Part shown: positions 42,881 to 54,399 of the stretch, in pieces
Position numbering within the stretch: the first letter of the stretch is position 1
Layout: every line of letters starts with the position of its first letter
From: Macrothele yani
Taxonomy: Eukaryota; Arthropoda; Arachnida; Araneae; Macrothelidae
Reading direction: 5' to 3'
Assembly (NCBI GenBank): GCA_039090855.1
Contig: CM077022.1
Span: 70,766,971 to 70,830,970, forward strand
Length of the DNA stretch: 64,000 nucleotides
The notes under the pieces: model-generated
Told to the model about the DNA's origin: nothing
Seen by the model: the letters and a program-made list of their open reading frames with translations, nothing else
The model's database searches: none
Translations under genes and position numbers: made by a program

Positions 42881-44095
42881 TACACCGATGAGTCATAACA
42901 TTATGACCCGAAAGCCTAGAGAAATGAGCGCGGCTGGAGACCTAACGGTGGCGCAGGTGAAGTCACAGAGCAGTATATATACAAACGCGAGGACCGGCTT
43001 TCGGTTAGTAGACTGTTCGGAGCCAGAATGGAGAAAGCTGCCGATTTATCGGAGTTTGATAAAGGAAAAATTGCGCCACGGAACTGCGATCTCGAAAACG
43101 GTGCGGCGCGGCTTGTGGGTTGTGCACGTGCCGATGTAGTAAGTACGTATCAAAAGTGGTGCACAGACGACCAAACGACGAACCGTCGTCCAGTAGTGTG
43201 TCGTTCGCAGGTCATTGATGCCAGAGGGGAGCGGAGACTGTCGCGCATTGTTCACAGCGACCGATGGCCACAGTGCGACAAATTACCCGCAGCTACAACA
43301 GTGGTGATCAGGGCAACGTGTCACAGCACACAGTTCACCGCAGCCTTTTGCTCATGAGCCTGCGTAGCCGAAGACCCAGCTGGGTCCCCATGCTCACTGT
43401 ACGTCATCGCCAAGAACGCCTGAAATGGGTCCGAGATCATCGAGATTGGACCGTGGATGACTGGAAGAAAATGTTCTGGTCTGACGAATCAAGATTCGTA
43501 GTGCATCACGCACACGGCCGAGCGCGGATACGCCGATTACCAACGGAGGCTATGGCACCTGGATGCACTGTTGGGCGGAAACAGGCCGGCGGCTGCGATG
43601 TTATGCCGTGGGCGATGTCTTCTTGGGGCACTTTAGGCCCCATTATCCCAATAGCGCAATCCCTGACTGCTGTTAAGTATCTGAAAATTGTTACGGACCA
43701 AGTTCACCCATTCATGGCAACTGTGTTCCCTGCTGGTGATGGCCATTACCAACAGGATAATGAGCCATGCCACAATGCCAGAATCGTCAAGGAGTGGCTC
43801 GAGGAACATGCTGGTGACTTTCTGTTAATGCCCTGGCCTCCAAATACACCTGACATGAACCCAATGGAACATTTGTGGCTCGACTTGTAAAAGCAGGTTC
43901 GCGCTAAATCACCACCACCCCGAAATGTACGGGAACTGGTGCACCTGCTGTTGACATTATGGTACCAGATACCCCAGGATACCTACCGCCACCTCATCTA
44001 ATCGATACCTCGCCGAGTGGCTGCTGTTTTGCGGTCTTACGGGGGTCCTACATTTTATTAGGTAGGTGGTCATAATGTAATGGCTCATCGGTGTA
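42881..44095 (+). mobile_element. Tc1-like transposon (DD36E spacing), copy 1 of this family
   Basis: Inverted repeats caccgatgagtcataacatt at 42883 and, reverse complemented, caccgatgagccattacatt ending at 44093, each next to TA. A related, more damaged copy lies at 49800-51002. Confidence 0.95.
43028..44061 (+). pseudogene. Tc1-like transposase, frameshifted
   Basis: [20 protein letters not shown] and [16 protein letters not shown] (helix-turn-helix) in one frame to about 43270, then 43264-43890 in another: [36 protein letters not shown] (first Asp), YQQDNEPCHNARIV (second Asp), TPDMNPMEHLW (Glu; 36 residues between). A stop follows at LDL, another inside the final PRRVAAVLR block. The core acids are kept. 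Confidence 0.88.
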
Positions 44096-44159
44096 TGTTT
44101 TATGGAGAAATATAAATACCACTCACCATTCGCTTATCATCATTTAACGGATTGCCCTG

Positions 44160-44400
44160 CGTTTAGAGAAGTTGGCTCGCAACTGCTTGGTCGTGTGTTC
44201 GATTCCTGCAAACAGATTAACTGCAAAATATCTGCCGTGCCTCGGAGAGCCCGTTAAGCTGTTGGCTCCGGGTAAAGGAATCCCATTGCAAATATGGTCA
44301 TCATTTCCTGCCTCCCATCCTGGTTTGCTCCCCGTGTCTTCCGACTTCCCTGGCATAGTCTTTTACCCGCTGCTACTCCACTTCCTGCTCTGATACATGA
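44160..44400 (+). repeat. tRNA-derived repeat (SINE-B-like)
   Basis: 'gtgtgttcgattcctgcaa' box B-like, then 'cgttaagctgttggctccgg' and 'aaatatggtcatcatttcct', which parallel the SINE-B body (cgttaagccgtcggaccccg, aatatgggcgtcttctacct). Diverged. Confidence 0.6.
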
Positions 44401-44590
44401 TTTGTGACGTACTACAGAGGTGACGCACATGTCAAGACGGCAAGTAGCAGTGGTAAGCACTTGTCGGTGTAGCTTAATTGGGAAAGCATTCGGCTTCGGA
44501 GCAGAAGTTCAAATTTTTGCTTCCATGAGCAAAAATGTGTGTTTTCACAGACTCGAAGGCCTGATCAGGCTAATGTGGTGGTTGGTATCT
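44401..44590 (+). repeat. SINE-C copy (tRNA-derived)
   Basis: 'tgtgacgtactacagaggtg', 'cttgtcggtgtagcttaatt', 'gggaaagcattcggcttcgg' match 49459-49550. Box B is decayed. Confidence 0.65.
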
Positions 44591-44629
44591 AAACCTAATC
44601 TTGGAAGTAATTCCTTCATGAAAAAAGTA

Positions 44630-44985
44630 ATTCCGCAGTGGTCTAAGCGCTGGTGTGACGAGCCTGCCCCGCAGGACGCACATGAGATAAAGGCAGATAG
44701 CAGCGAGAGCACATGCCAGTGTTGTATAGTGGAAAGCACTCGGAGCTCCGCAGCCGAGAGTTTGAATACCTCCCCTGCCATAAAAATGATGGAGAAATTT
44801 ACTTCGCCATACTGGATTATGACCATGGGTTCGGGTTCGAATCTCGGTGAGACATGGATGTTGTCTTTGTCTAAAGGCACTGGCTGTCTTCCTTCCCTGG
44901 AACCATTGACCCCAAATTAGAGACGGGCGAATGCTTATAGCTCATTGAGTTGCTCACGGTGGTCGTTAAACACCCGAAAAAGAAA
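44630..44985 (+). repeat. SINE-A copy, sense, with foreign tRNA-like sequence in its head
   Basis: 'ttccgcagtggtctaagcgc' (box A) is separated from 'gggttcgggttcgaatctcg' (box B) by about 170 bases that contain another tRNA-like piece (gttgtatagtggaaagcact, gagagtttgaatacc). The body and tail 'caaattagagacgggcgaat', 'ttgctcacggtggtcgttaa' are good. Confidence 0.75.
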
Positions 44986-44999
44986 AAAAAGCATCAAAG

Positions 45000-46160
45000 T
45001 ATGGTCGTCATTTGACTGACAATTTTTATAATAGGATCGTTGGTGTTATCAGGATAAAGGTGCCGACCGATGTTTGAAGCAAATAACGTCCCGTGGTGCC
45101 CAAATACGATGACAGGATAACGTTTTTTTTTTTAGTTATGCGCTGCACTGATTATTGCAATTTCGGGCTAAACAAGTAAAATATCCTATTAATTAGATTA
45201 TTATTCTATCTTACATTCTAACTATATGCTTTCGATAGAGCTACGTACTTTAGTACCTAAGTAAACTTACTTTAGTCTGTGAGATTTTCTTCCCACGCCA
45301 GCACGCACACAGCGATGTTTCAGACAAAAGATTCCAGCGAAAAAGAAAGTAAGAAAGAAAGGAAATTAAGGGCTGTAGTTATCACTAGATGTCTTTTTTA
45401 GATCTGTCTTCATTCTTAAGCTATTAAATAGGTTTTTACAGTAGTTCTCTCCGATTCGGCTTATCAAAGATTTAATGAACTAAGAAATTTCTTATTCAAA
45501 ATGTCAGTGTGGGTAAGGAGATTGCTAAATCAGCGTGCCAGTGGTCGAGCTGGAATTTCAACAGAGAGCCCGTGGCTTTGGTTACGAAACTGGATTGAGT
45601 ACATTCTTATGTAACAACTAATTGACGACTCAAACAAGACGCTGCTTTTATTTATTTATTTTTCAAAAAAGATCAGTGTTTTTGTTTTACTTCATGACAA
45701 ATGTATTATTAAAAAGATCATAAAAAAGTGTTACACGGTATAAAAGAGAGAAAAAAAAATCACATGCAGATTTTACTGCCGACACAGTAGGCAACTTCAA
45801 AAAGAAGAAACTTTTTTTTGCTTGTAACTTCCGTAGTGTAGTCCAAAGGAGTTTCTATAACTTCATTGCCGCTTTTGTGTCAGAATGAATCATTCAGAGG
45901 TGGTTGAAACTTCGTTTGCACCCAGGTAAGTTGAAGAATTTGTCGGCTTTTGAGTTGTGATTATTTTTATGAATTGTGGGAAGATTAAAGAGGTAGGAAT
46001 TGTGGAAAGTCTTTCATAAACATTTAGAAAACTGGGCATTCCTTTCCCATCCTGGAAGGAGGGGATCTTGAAAGTTTTAATGTTTTTCAAAAATGTTTCG
46101 ATGGCCAGAAGAGATGCGAGATATCCGAACTAAAGCATGAAAAAATGGCGGATTATTTTC
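45000..46160. other. Intergenic sequence; one weak candidate exon
   Basis: No recognisable gene. At 45885-45924 (+) an ATG opens MNHSEVVETSFAP and runs into a good donor-like 'AG gtaagttg'. This could be a chance match. Confidence 0.3.
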
Positions 46161-46267
46161 AAAGATATATAATAACCAGTGCTTTTTTTTAAAATAAAGT
46201 TTACCGGTACTCTCTCATCCCATTCCCTTACGCAGCTCCGTTGTTTTCACCGGTACAATGTAAACGA

Positions 46268-46352
46268 TAATAATAATAATAATAATAATAATAAATTGAA
46301 GCTACTTAGCAATAATAATAATAAAAAAATTAAACTATTTAATAATAATAAC
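46268..46352. repeat. (AAT)n-rich microsatellite
   Basis: ataataataa run plus interrupted aataataat blocks. Confidence 0.95.
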
Positions 46353-46507
46353 AAGAAGAACAAATATGAGTACCTTATATCAAAGCGGGTTCCAAACATC
46401 CATCAATGCATTGTTACTGCTATTTTCACGTGTCCGTGACTTGCTTTTATTATAGCATCAGTTGCTAGATGTCTACTTTTCAAGAACCACGAATTTACGT
46501 AAGGTAG

Positions 46508-46860
46508 AGGCAATGTTGCCATTCTACTGATTTATCAGTAGATATACTGATTTTGACTCCTGTCTGCTGATAGATTTTCGTAATCTACTGTTTTCGACTC
46601 CTGTCTGCCGATAGATTTTCGTAATGCTGATTTTTATATCACCATGAAACTTGGTAGCAGTGTTGCCATTCCACTAATATATCAGTAGATCTACTGATTT
46701 TGACTTCTGTCTACTAATAAATTTTCGTAATCTACTGTCTCTTATATCACCATGAAACTTTATAGCAGTGTTGCCATTCCACCGATTTATCAGTAGATCT
46801 ACTGATTTTAACTCCTGTTTACTGATAGATTTTCGCAATCTACTGATTTTTCTCTGTTTT
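46508..46860. repeat. Tandem repeat, three units (about 105-150 bp)
   Basis: 'gttgccattctactgattta', 'gttgccattccactaatata' and 'gttgccattccaccgattta' open units at 46512, 46662 and 46770. Each contains 'tcagtagatctactgatttt' and 'ttttcgtaatctactg'. The tcagtagatctactga word is itself palindromic. Confidence 0.88.
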
Positions 46861-47169
46861 AAGACCACCTATACACACTCAGGGATTTGCCAAGTACGTC
46901 TGCGTTCTTTCAGTACTCACCATCTACTGATCCAATGGACAAGACTCATCTCAGATTTGGTCTCAAAAGAAAAAGCTGATCAAGGCTAAAATTATTCAAC
47001 ACCCTAACCATTTTTTTAATTCATACTGGTTTTTATGAAATTATTTTTTATTCTAGATAATTAATTAGTCTATTATACAAAGATTTTCTCTAGTTTTGTT
47101 AAAACACAGAATACCAGGAAAACGTATACAGTAAGATATCTGTATTAATAACACTTTTTTGAGTATAGC

Positions 47170-47250
47170 ACTTAATTCACGCTCTTTGGGAACATGTGGT
47201 ATGGGTTCGATTCTCGCCACTGGCAAATTTATATTTTTACATTGGTGCCC
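47170..47250 (+). repeat. SINE-C fragment
   Basis: 'atgggttcgattctcgccac-tggcaaattt' matches the part following the tRNA head in the 49.5-kb copy (gatttgatcctcaccaccgg-cgaattt). It directly precedes the 63-bp minisatellite. Confidence 0.55.
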
Positions 47251-47284
47251 GAACATAAAAATGCTTCTCCTGGCCGCTGAGTTC

Positions 47285-49370
47285 GTCGAAAAACATGTGA
47301 TGTTCCTTCCACACATCGCCTGGAATTAATGAGAATTCCTTGAATGCTTCGAAAAATGTGTGATGTTCCTTCCACACATCGTCTGGAATTAATGAGAATT
47401 CTTTCTATGTTTCGAAAAATGTGTGACGTTCCTTTTACACATCGTCTGGAATTAATGAGAATTCCTTCTTGTCTTCGAAAAATGTGTGATGTTCTTCCTA
47501 CACATCGTCTGGAATTAACGAGAATTCCTTCTTGTCTTCGAAAAATATGTGATGTTCCTTCCACACATCGTCCGGTATTAATGATAATTTCTTCTTGTCT
47601 TCGAAAAATGTGTGATGTTCCTTCCACACATGGTCTGGAATTAATGAGAATTCGTTCTATGCTTCGAAAAATGCGTGATGTTCCTTCCACACATCGCCTG
47701 GAATTAATGAGACTTCCTTCCTATCTTCGAAAAATGTGTGATGTTCCTTCCACACATCGTCCGGTATTAATGTCCGGTATTCTTGTCTTCGAAAAATGTG
47801 TGCTGTTCCTTCCACACATCGTCCTACGGTAATAATGTCCGGTATTCTTGTCTTCGAAAAATGTGTGACGTTCCTTCCACACATCGTTTGGAATGAATGA
47901 GAATTCCTTCTTGTCTTCGAAAAATATGTGATGTTCGTTCTACACATCGTCTGGAATTAATGAGAATTCCTTCTTGTCTTCGAAAAGTGTGTGATGTTCC
48001 TTCCACACATCGTCCGGTATTAATGTCCGGTATTCTTGTCTCCGAAAAATGTGTGATGTTCCTTCCACACATCGTCTGGAATAAATGAGAATTCCTTCTT
48101 GTCTTCGAAAAATGTGTAATATTCCTTCCACAGATCGTCTGGAATTATTGAGAATTTCTTCTTGTCTTCGAAAAATATGTGATGTTCCTTCCACACATCG
48201 TGTGGAATGAATGAGAATTCCTTCTATGCTTCGAAAAATGTGTGATGCTCCTTCCACACATCGTCTGGAATTAATGAGAATTCCTTCTTGTCTTCGAAAA
48301 ATATGTGATGTTCCATCCCCACATCGTCCGGAATTAATGATAATTCCTTCTTGTCTTCGAAAAATGTGTGATGTTCCTTCCACACATCGCCTGGAATTAA
48401 TGAGAATTCCTTCTTGTCTTCGAAAAATGTGTGATGTTCCTTCCACGCATCGTCTGGAATAAATGAGAATTCCTTCTTGTCTTCGAAAAATGTGTGATGT
48501 TCCTTCCACACATCGTTTGGAATGAATGAGAATTCCTTCTTGTCTTCGAAAAATATGTGATGTTCCTTTCACACATCGTCCGGTATTAATGATAATTCCT
48601 TCTTGTCTTCGAAATATGTGTGATGTTCCTTCCACACATCGTCTGGAATTAATGAGAATTCGTTCTATGCTTCGAAAAATGCGTGATGTTCCTTCTACAC
48701 ATCGCCTGGAATTAATCAGAATTCCTTCTTGTCTTCGAAAAATGTGTGTTGTTCCTTCCACACATCGTCTGGAATAAATGAGAATTCCTTCTTGTCTTCG
48801 AAAAATGTGTGATGTTCCTTCCACACATCGTTTGGAATGAATGAGAATTCCTTCTTGTCTTCGAAAAATATGTGATGTTCTTTCTACACATCGTCTGGAA
48901 TTAATGAGAATTCCTTCTTGTCTTCGAAAAACATGTGATGTTCCTTCCACACATCGTGTGGTACAGTATTATGAGAATTCCTTCTATGCTTCGAAAAATG
49001 TGTGATGTTCCTTCCACACATCGTCTGGAATTAATGGGAATTCCTTCTTGTCTTCGAAAAATATGTGATGTTCCTTCCACACATCGTCTGGAATTAATTA
49101 GAATTCCTTCTTGTCTTCGAAAAATGTGTGATGTTTTTTTAACACATTGTCTGGAATTAATGATAATTCCTTCTTGTCTTCGAAAATGTGTGATGTTCCT
49201 TCCACACATCGTCTGGAATAAATGAGAATTCCTTCTTGTCTTCGAAAAATGTGTGATGTTCCTTACACACATCGTCTGGAATTAATGAGACTTCCTTCTT
49301 GTCTTCGAAAAACATGTGATGTTCCTTCCACACATCGTCTGGAATTAATGAGAATTCCTTCGTCTGCCGG
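47285..49370. repeat. Minisatellite, 63-bp unit x about 33
   Basis: Unit in pieces: gatgttccttccacacatcg, tctggaattaatgagaattc, cttcttgtcttcgaaaaatg, tgt. Occasional shortened units contain 'tccggtattaatgtccggta'. Within the unit, gtgtg ... cacac can form a hairpin. Because 63 is a multiple of 3 and stops are rare, both strands stay open over long stretches: minus 48950-47940 (336 codons, repeat core EGTSHIFRRQEGILINSRRC) and plus pieces (MRIPSCLRKMCDVPSTHRLE). No sign that either is a real gene. Confidence 0.97.
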
Positions 49371-49446
49371 GACCACCTCCTTCAAGCGTGGTTTGCCGGC
49401 TGAGCTGGAAACCTACGATTCCGTCACAGCCCTTTCTTTCTCAAGG

Positions 49447-49640
49447 GGGAATATAATATGTGACGTACTACAGAAGGGATATACATGTCAATAACTCAAA
49501 TAGCAGCTGTAAGTCCTTGTCGGTGTAGCCTAATTGGAAAAGAATTCGACTCCGAAACAGAAGGATGTGGATTTGATCCTCACCACCGGCGAATTTGTGT
49601 ACATACAAACTTGGATGGGACACGAAGAAGCTTGTGTTTC
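49447..49640 (+). repeat. SINE-C copy (tRNA-derived)
   Basis: 'tgtgacgtactacagaaggg', 'cttgtcggtgtagcctaatt', 'gatttgatcctcaccaccgg' with a decayed box B. It flanks the minisatellite on its right, as the 47.2-kb fragment does on its left. Confidence 0.65.
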
Positions 49641-49799
49641 TAAACCGGCCTGTAGTGTGCAATTTTGTAGCTGTTACAAATACAAAAAATCCCGGTTCTC
49701 ATATCCAATTATTCTGCTTCAATTTTTATTGTTCTTTTATTGATGTAATCTGAAATATCTTCGAACTGCTGAGTCTGGGCTCGAATCCAAAGAGATATG

Positions 49800-51002
49800 T
49801 ACACCGATGATCCGTTCCATTATAACCATCCCCAGCCTAGACAAATGAGCGCGCCTGGAGATCGAACGATGCCGCAGTAGAAGTTCACAGAGCAGTATGT
49901 ATACAACCCGAGGACCGGCTTTCGGTTAGAACAGTGTTCGGAGTCAGAATGGGAAAAGCTGTCGATTTATCGGAGTTTGATAAAGGACCAATTGTGATGG
50001 CACAGAGCCTCGGAACTACGATTTCGGAAACGGCGCTGCTCGTGGGTTGTTCACGTGCCGCTGTAGTGAGTACGTATCAAAAGTGGTGCACATATGTCGA
50101 AACGCCGAACTGCCATCCGCAGCTTATTGATGCCAGAGGGGGCAGAGACTGTCGCGCATTGTTCACAGTGACCGCAGGGCCACAGTGCGACAAATCACCC
50201 GCAGCTACAAAAGTGGTGATCAGGGCAATGTGTCACAACATACAGTTCATCGCAGCCTTCTGCGTATGGGCCTGCGTAGCCGAAGACCCAGCCGGGTCCC
50301 CATGATCACTGCACGTCATCACCAACAACGCATGAAATGAGCCCAAGATAATCGAGATTGGACCGTGGATCATTGGAAGAAAGTGGCCTGGTCTGACGAG
50401 TGAAGATTACTAGTGCATCCCGTATAGACGGCCGATCGCAGATACACCAAAAGTGGCTATGGCACCAAGATGCCATGTTGGGCACAGACAGACGGGCGGT
50501 GGCGGTGTTATACTGTGGGCGATGTTTTCTTGAGTCCTTTTAAGCCCCATTATCCCAATAACACAATCCCTGACAGCTGTCAGGTATCTAAACATCGTTG
50601 CGGACCAAATTCACCCATTCATAGCATCTGTGTTCCCTGCTGGTGATGGCCATTACCAACAGGATACTGCGCCATGCCACACTGCCAGAATAGTCAAGGA
50701 GTTGTCCTAAGAACATGCTGGTGACTTTCTGTTAATGTCCTGGCCTCCACATTCACGTGACATGAACCCAATCGAACATTTGTGGTTCGACTTGGAAAAG
50801 CGAGTTCGCGCTAGATCACCATCACCCCGAAATGTACGGGAACTGGAGGACCTACTTTTGACATTATGGTACCAGGTACCACAGGATACCTATCGCCGCC
50901 ACATCGAATCGATGCCCCGCCGAGTGGCCGCTGTTTTGCGGGCTAAAGGGGGTCCCACAGCTTATTAGGTAGGTGATCATAATGTAATGGCTCATCGGTG
51001 TA
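49800..51002 (+). mobile_element. Tc1-like transposon, copy 2 of the 42.9-kb family
   Basis: Ends caccgatgatccgttccatt (left) and, reverse complemented, caccgatgagccattacatt (right), both next to TA. Its transposase at about 49949-50968 has many lesions: [20 protein letters not shown], an internal stop before the DDE core (ACG AGT GA at 50395-50402), further stops, then MNPIEHLWFDLEKRVRARSP and PRRVAAVLRAKGGPTAY. Confidence 0.93.
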
Positions 51003-51046
51003 TGCGGTGCTCGTTGTCACGGTACTTGTTGATACCTTCATTTTTG

Positions 51047-51509
51047 GCCGCCCCGGTGGCCCAGTGGTCTAAGCGATGGCTTCTGATCATTCGTCCGAGA
51101 GGGGTCAGGGTTCGAATCCCGGTGAGGTATTTTTTTTTTTTTTTTTTTTTTGATTGGAGGTTTAACGACCACCGTGAGCAACTCAATGGGCTATAAGCAG
51201 TCGCCCGTCCCTAATTTAGGGTCACTGGTTCCAGGGAAGGGAGAGAGCCAGTGCCGTAAGACAAACACAACATCCATGCCTCACCGGGATTCGAACCCGG
51301 ACCCCTCACGGACGAATGATCAGAGGCCAGCGCCTTAGACCACTGCGCCACCGGGGCGGCCCCGGTGAGGTATGGATGTTGTGTTTGTGTTACGGCACTG
51401 GCTTTCTCTCTTCCCTGGAATCAGTGGCCCTAAAGTAGGGACGGGCGACTGCTTATATCCCATTGAGTTGCTCATGGTGATCGTTAAACCTCCAATAAAA
51501 AAAAAAACA
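51047..51509 (+). repeat. SINE-A copy, sense, split by another SINE-A
   Basis: Head ggccgccccggtggcccagt, box B cagggttcgaatcccg, then interrupted at 51130. The body resumes at 51362 with 'ccggtgaggtatggatgttg' and ends in 'gatcgttaaacctccaat' plus poly-A. Confidence 0.93.
51131..51361 (-). repeat. SINE-A copy, antisense, nested in a SINE-A
   Basis: Poly-T (23) to 'ccaccggggcggcc', full length. 12-bp TSD ccggtgaggtat at 51119-51130 and 51362-51373 proves insertion into the box B/body boundary of the host SINE. Confidence 0.96.
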
Positions 51510-51779
51510 AAAAAAACCCTTCATTTTTAAAATCAGTGTCCCTAAACTAGGAGCAGCAGCTCCGCCTAGCTTTTGATGTACATGGAGGTCGGTAACCTAA
51601 AAACCAAAATACATAATCATGGGCGCCATAGCTTAGTTTTCACGAGGACGTAAACAGAAATTGTAACTACGAATAACATGCACCGAGTGATCTCTGAATT
51701 ATGACCACCACTATCAAAAGTGGAAAAATCGAAATGATTTTCCACTTTTGCTAACCTTTAATTCCATTTCGATTATATT

Positions 51780-52215
51780 AAACAGAATTGGTTCAGTGTA
51801 TCTCCAGAACAACGTACTAAAGTTTTGTCACAATGGAAGTATTTTTAGTCAAGTTATGAGGATAATGGCTGTGGAATAAATCTCGCTCCTGTGCTCTGAC
51901 CTTTGACCCCATTTTGATGATATTCAACAGAACCGGTTCACTATACCTCCGGAACAACATGGTAACGTTTTGTCGCAATCGAAGCATTTTTGCGTACGTT
52001 ATGACGCATAAGGGCGATTGAATGGATCCCACTCTTGTGTCCTGACCTTTGACCCCATTTCGTCAATTTTCAATAGAGTTCATACCCAGTTGTCCCTTAC
52101 CACACACTAAAATTGCATTGAATCGAATCATTTTTACGCGAGTTATCGTGCGGACAGAGAGACAGGCAGACGGACAAAACTGGAGCATATACGCTTCTTC
52201 AACCTACGGTTGGAA
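51780..52215. repeat. Degenerate tandem repeat, about 145-bp period, 2.7 units
   Basis: 'ggttcagtgtatctccagaa' at 51789, 'ggttcactatacctccggaa' at 51934, and a weaker third unit at about 52080. Shared 'tgacctttgaccccatttt', 'gttttgtcgcaatcgaagca'. Ends 'gacagagagacaggcagacg'. Confidence 0.8.
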
Positions 52216-52700
52216 AGCGTAAGAAAACGGGCTATTAAGTTCAAAAATTACGGTAAATTTAATTAACATCTGTTTCATTAAAAACATAAAGAGAAAAGAA
52301 AACATTATAAACTGTTTATAAATTTCGTAACGATTCAAGTTTTTTGGGGTCCCTTTATTGAGTAGGGGTTTTCATTATTCTTGTTTACTGGCAGTATTCT
52401 GGAATAAGACGTCCACGCAACATTTTCCATTTCCTTGCAATGCTGACACCAACGCCTTTTTTTTCTAAGTATCTCACCAACATCCTATTCATACATTGTC
52501 GTTTAAAAGGAAGGCTAGGACACACGCTGGCTTTTAATTAATTCACCTACTTTTTCTCAGGCGGTTGACTCTATTCCGTTATCTAAACTCTTCGGGCAAT
52601 CACACATCCGTGTCGCTGAGTAGGAGGAACCGGAGGGACACTGGCCTTCTCGGCTGACACGTTTCGTCACGAAATGTTAAACCCATTTTTGCGGAAAACA
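52216..52700. other. Intergenic sequence, nothing recognised
   Basis: No gene-like signal. Confidence 0.4.
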
Positions 52701-52707
52701 CGCACGT

Positions 52708-53188
52708 TTTAGTTTAGCCTCTTAATGAAGAGCGAATGGAACTCTGCATCTTAGTCTCTTTCCTCTCAGTACATCCCACTTTAATTACTCCATGTGAGAA
52801 ATAAGAAAACAAATACAGGATTTCCTTTTCATTTTCTTTTTAATGATCCACAACTGATTCTTCTGATTGATGGATCCATTTTTACAATGATAGTTCCATT
52901 ATATTATCTCCTTACAATCATCTCGATTTTTTAATAGAAAAAAAAAATATTAGGGTTAAAACTAGAGATGGAACCCATGCCTAAAATTTCGATGTACGGT
53001 CAGTGCTCGAAATGGAAATTTTGAAGTGCCGGTATGCTCAGATTTAGTTAAAAATCATCCGAAAAAAATACCGGAAGGTCCCGAGCCGAGCAGACTTTTT
53101 AGTTTAGTCTCTTAACGAAGAGCAAATGGAACTCTGCATCTTGGTCTCTTTCCTATCAGTACATCCCACTTTAATTACTCCATGTAAC
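52708..53188. repeat. Direct repeat, about 90 bp, 300 bp apart
   Basis: 'tttagtttagcctcttaatg ... ggaactctgcatcttagtct ... actttaattactccatgt' at 52708-52796 recurs at 53098-53186 with a few changes. Confidence 0.9.
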
Positions 53189-53284
53189 CAGTACTGTAGT
53201 CGCAAAATCAGCAGATGATTATACTATGTGCAAATCCTAAAAAATCAGAGGTTATAACTACATGCATAAAAAAATAAATAAATA

Positions 53285-53327
53285 AAAAAAAGGCACGGTA
53301 CCCTCGTGGGGTACCGTGCCTTTTTAA
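53285..53327. repeat. Perfect GC-rich hairpin with A/T flanks
   Basis: aaaaaggcacggtaccc, loop tcgt, ggggtaccgtgccttttt: a 17-18-bp stem. It looks exactly like a bacterial intrinsic terminator but lies in eukaryotic intergenic DNA. Confidence 0.9.
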
Positions 53328-53460
53328 CAATTATGACTATGAGCTCACTTACCGATATGAATAAAGTATCTTCTCCTCTCTCTCCTGTCAATTATGACAT
53401 GTTGAAGAGCATGCACAAGATTATTTTAATTTTTATTGAAATATATCCCATAAAGCCTGA

Positions 53461-53682
53461 GCCGTCCTGGTGGCGCAGTGGTCTAAGCGATAGCCTCTGA
53501 TCATTCGTCCGAAAGGGGTCCGGGTTCGAATCCCGGTGATGCATGGATGTTGTGTTGACAGTTGTCTTACGGCACTGGCTCTCTCCTTTCCCTGGTACCA
53601 GTGACCCTAAATTAGGGACGGGTGACTGCTTATAGCCCATTGTGTTGCTCACGGTGGTCATTAAACCTCCAATCAAAAAAAA
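53461..53682 (+). repeat. SINE-A copy, sense
   Basis: gccgtcctggtggcgcagtg, gtccgggttcgaatcccg, body with a 'tgacag' insertion (gttgtgttgacagttgtctt), tail cattaaacctccaatc plus poly-A. Intact boxes A and B. Confidence 0.94.
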
Positions 53683-53689
53683 AGTCGGA

Positions 53690-54250
53690 CGAGATTAGTC
53701 CTTACAACACTGTTCTTCTCTAGAAGAAACTCTTGATCTACTATCAGTTGCTGAACGATGATTCATCAACCAAGATCTTACATATTTTTTTGGATTAAAT
53801 CGTTCAATGGGCGGTCCATTTGAATTTATGAACATCAGGTTAGATACGTTGGAGATTAACAAAGATGCTTGGAGATCGGTTATAATGTTGTTCATTAAAC
53901 TGAATCCTCGTTCGCATTCAGCTGTCGAACAAGGCAGAGTTGAAATCGTTCTTAAGAGTTTTCTGGTACAATTTGGACGTTTTCAGTATACTCTCTCAGT
54001 CTCTGAATAGCTTGCATTTCATCAACATTAAAACGTCTACAGATTCGCCTTGTTTCTAGTTCTCCATAGCGCACGTCGTCTGTTTTAATATTTATTCCCT
54101 CAAATGAAGAAATATCTTTAAGAAGCTGTACATTTCCACTGCTTGAATCTGAACACAGTCTTGATTTCATCCTGTCAACCGTGCTTTGAATAAACTGGTT
54201 TGGTTAATAGGTACAATTTTGTTGTTAGGAATCAATGGGATATTTTTAAA
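53690..54250 (-). pseudogene. hAT transposase C-terminal fragment
   Basis: Minus strand. 54170-53952 reads MKSRLCSDSSSGNVQLLKDI ... ETRRICRRFNVDEMQ. After a frameshift at about 53958 it reads ISTLPCSTAECERGFSLMNN and LISNVSNLMFINSNGPPI. The STAECERGFS block followed by SNLMF is the hAT dimerisation (RNase H C-terminal) signature. Terminal repeats not found. Confidence 0.75.
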
Positions 54251-54399
54251 TAATAATTCCTCGTTCGCTGCTAATGCTAAATGAGTTTTTTCCCCAGGAT
54301 TTTCCCCGAAGCTCTTTATAATTCTTATGGGTTTTTCTATTAGATGTTCAGCTCTCGGCAGCCATGTTGTTCGAGATTGAAGTTCTGTTGATAATATGG

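Noticed and set aside
45885..45930. First exon of an unknown gene (MNHSEVVETSFAP then a donor)
   Set aside because: Only an ATG plus a donor-like sequence within 40 bases; far too weak for a gene call, left as a remark.
47940..48950. 336-codon repetitive protein on the minus strand as a real gene
   Set aside because: The frame is explained by a unit length divisible by 3. The opposite strand is open as well, and no start context, splice sites or flanking coding sequence supports it.
47285..49370. A CRISPR-like array
   Set aside because: The repeats are directly adjacent with no unique spacers, and the setting is clearly eukaryotic; it is a minisatellite.
53285..53327. Bacterial intrinsic terminator / bacterial contamination
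   Set aside because: Flanked by SINEs and hAT fragments on the same sequence; the resemblance is structural only.
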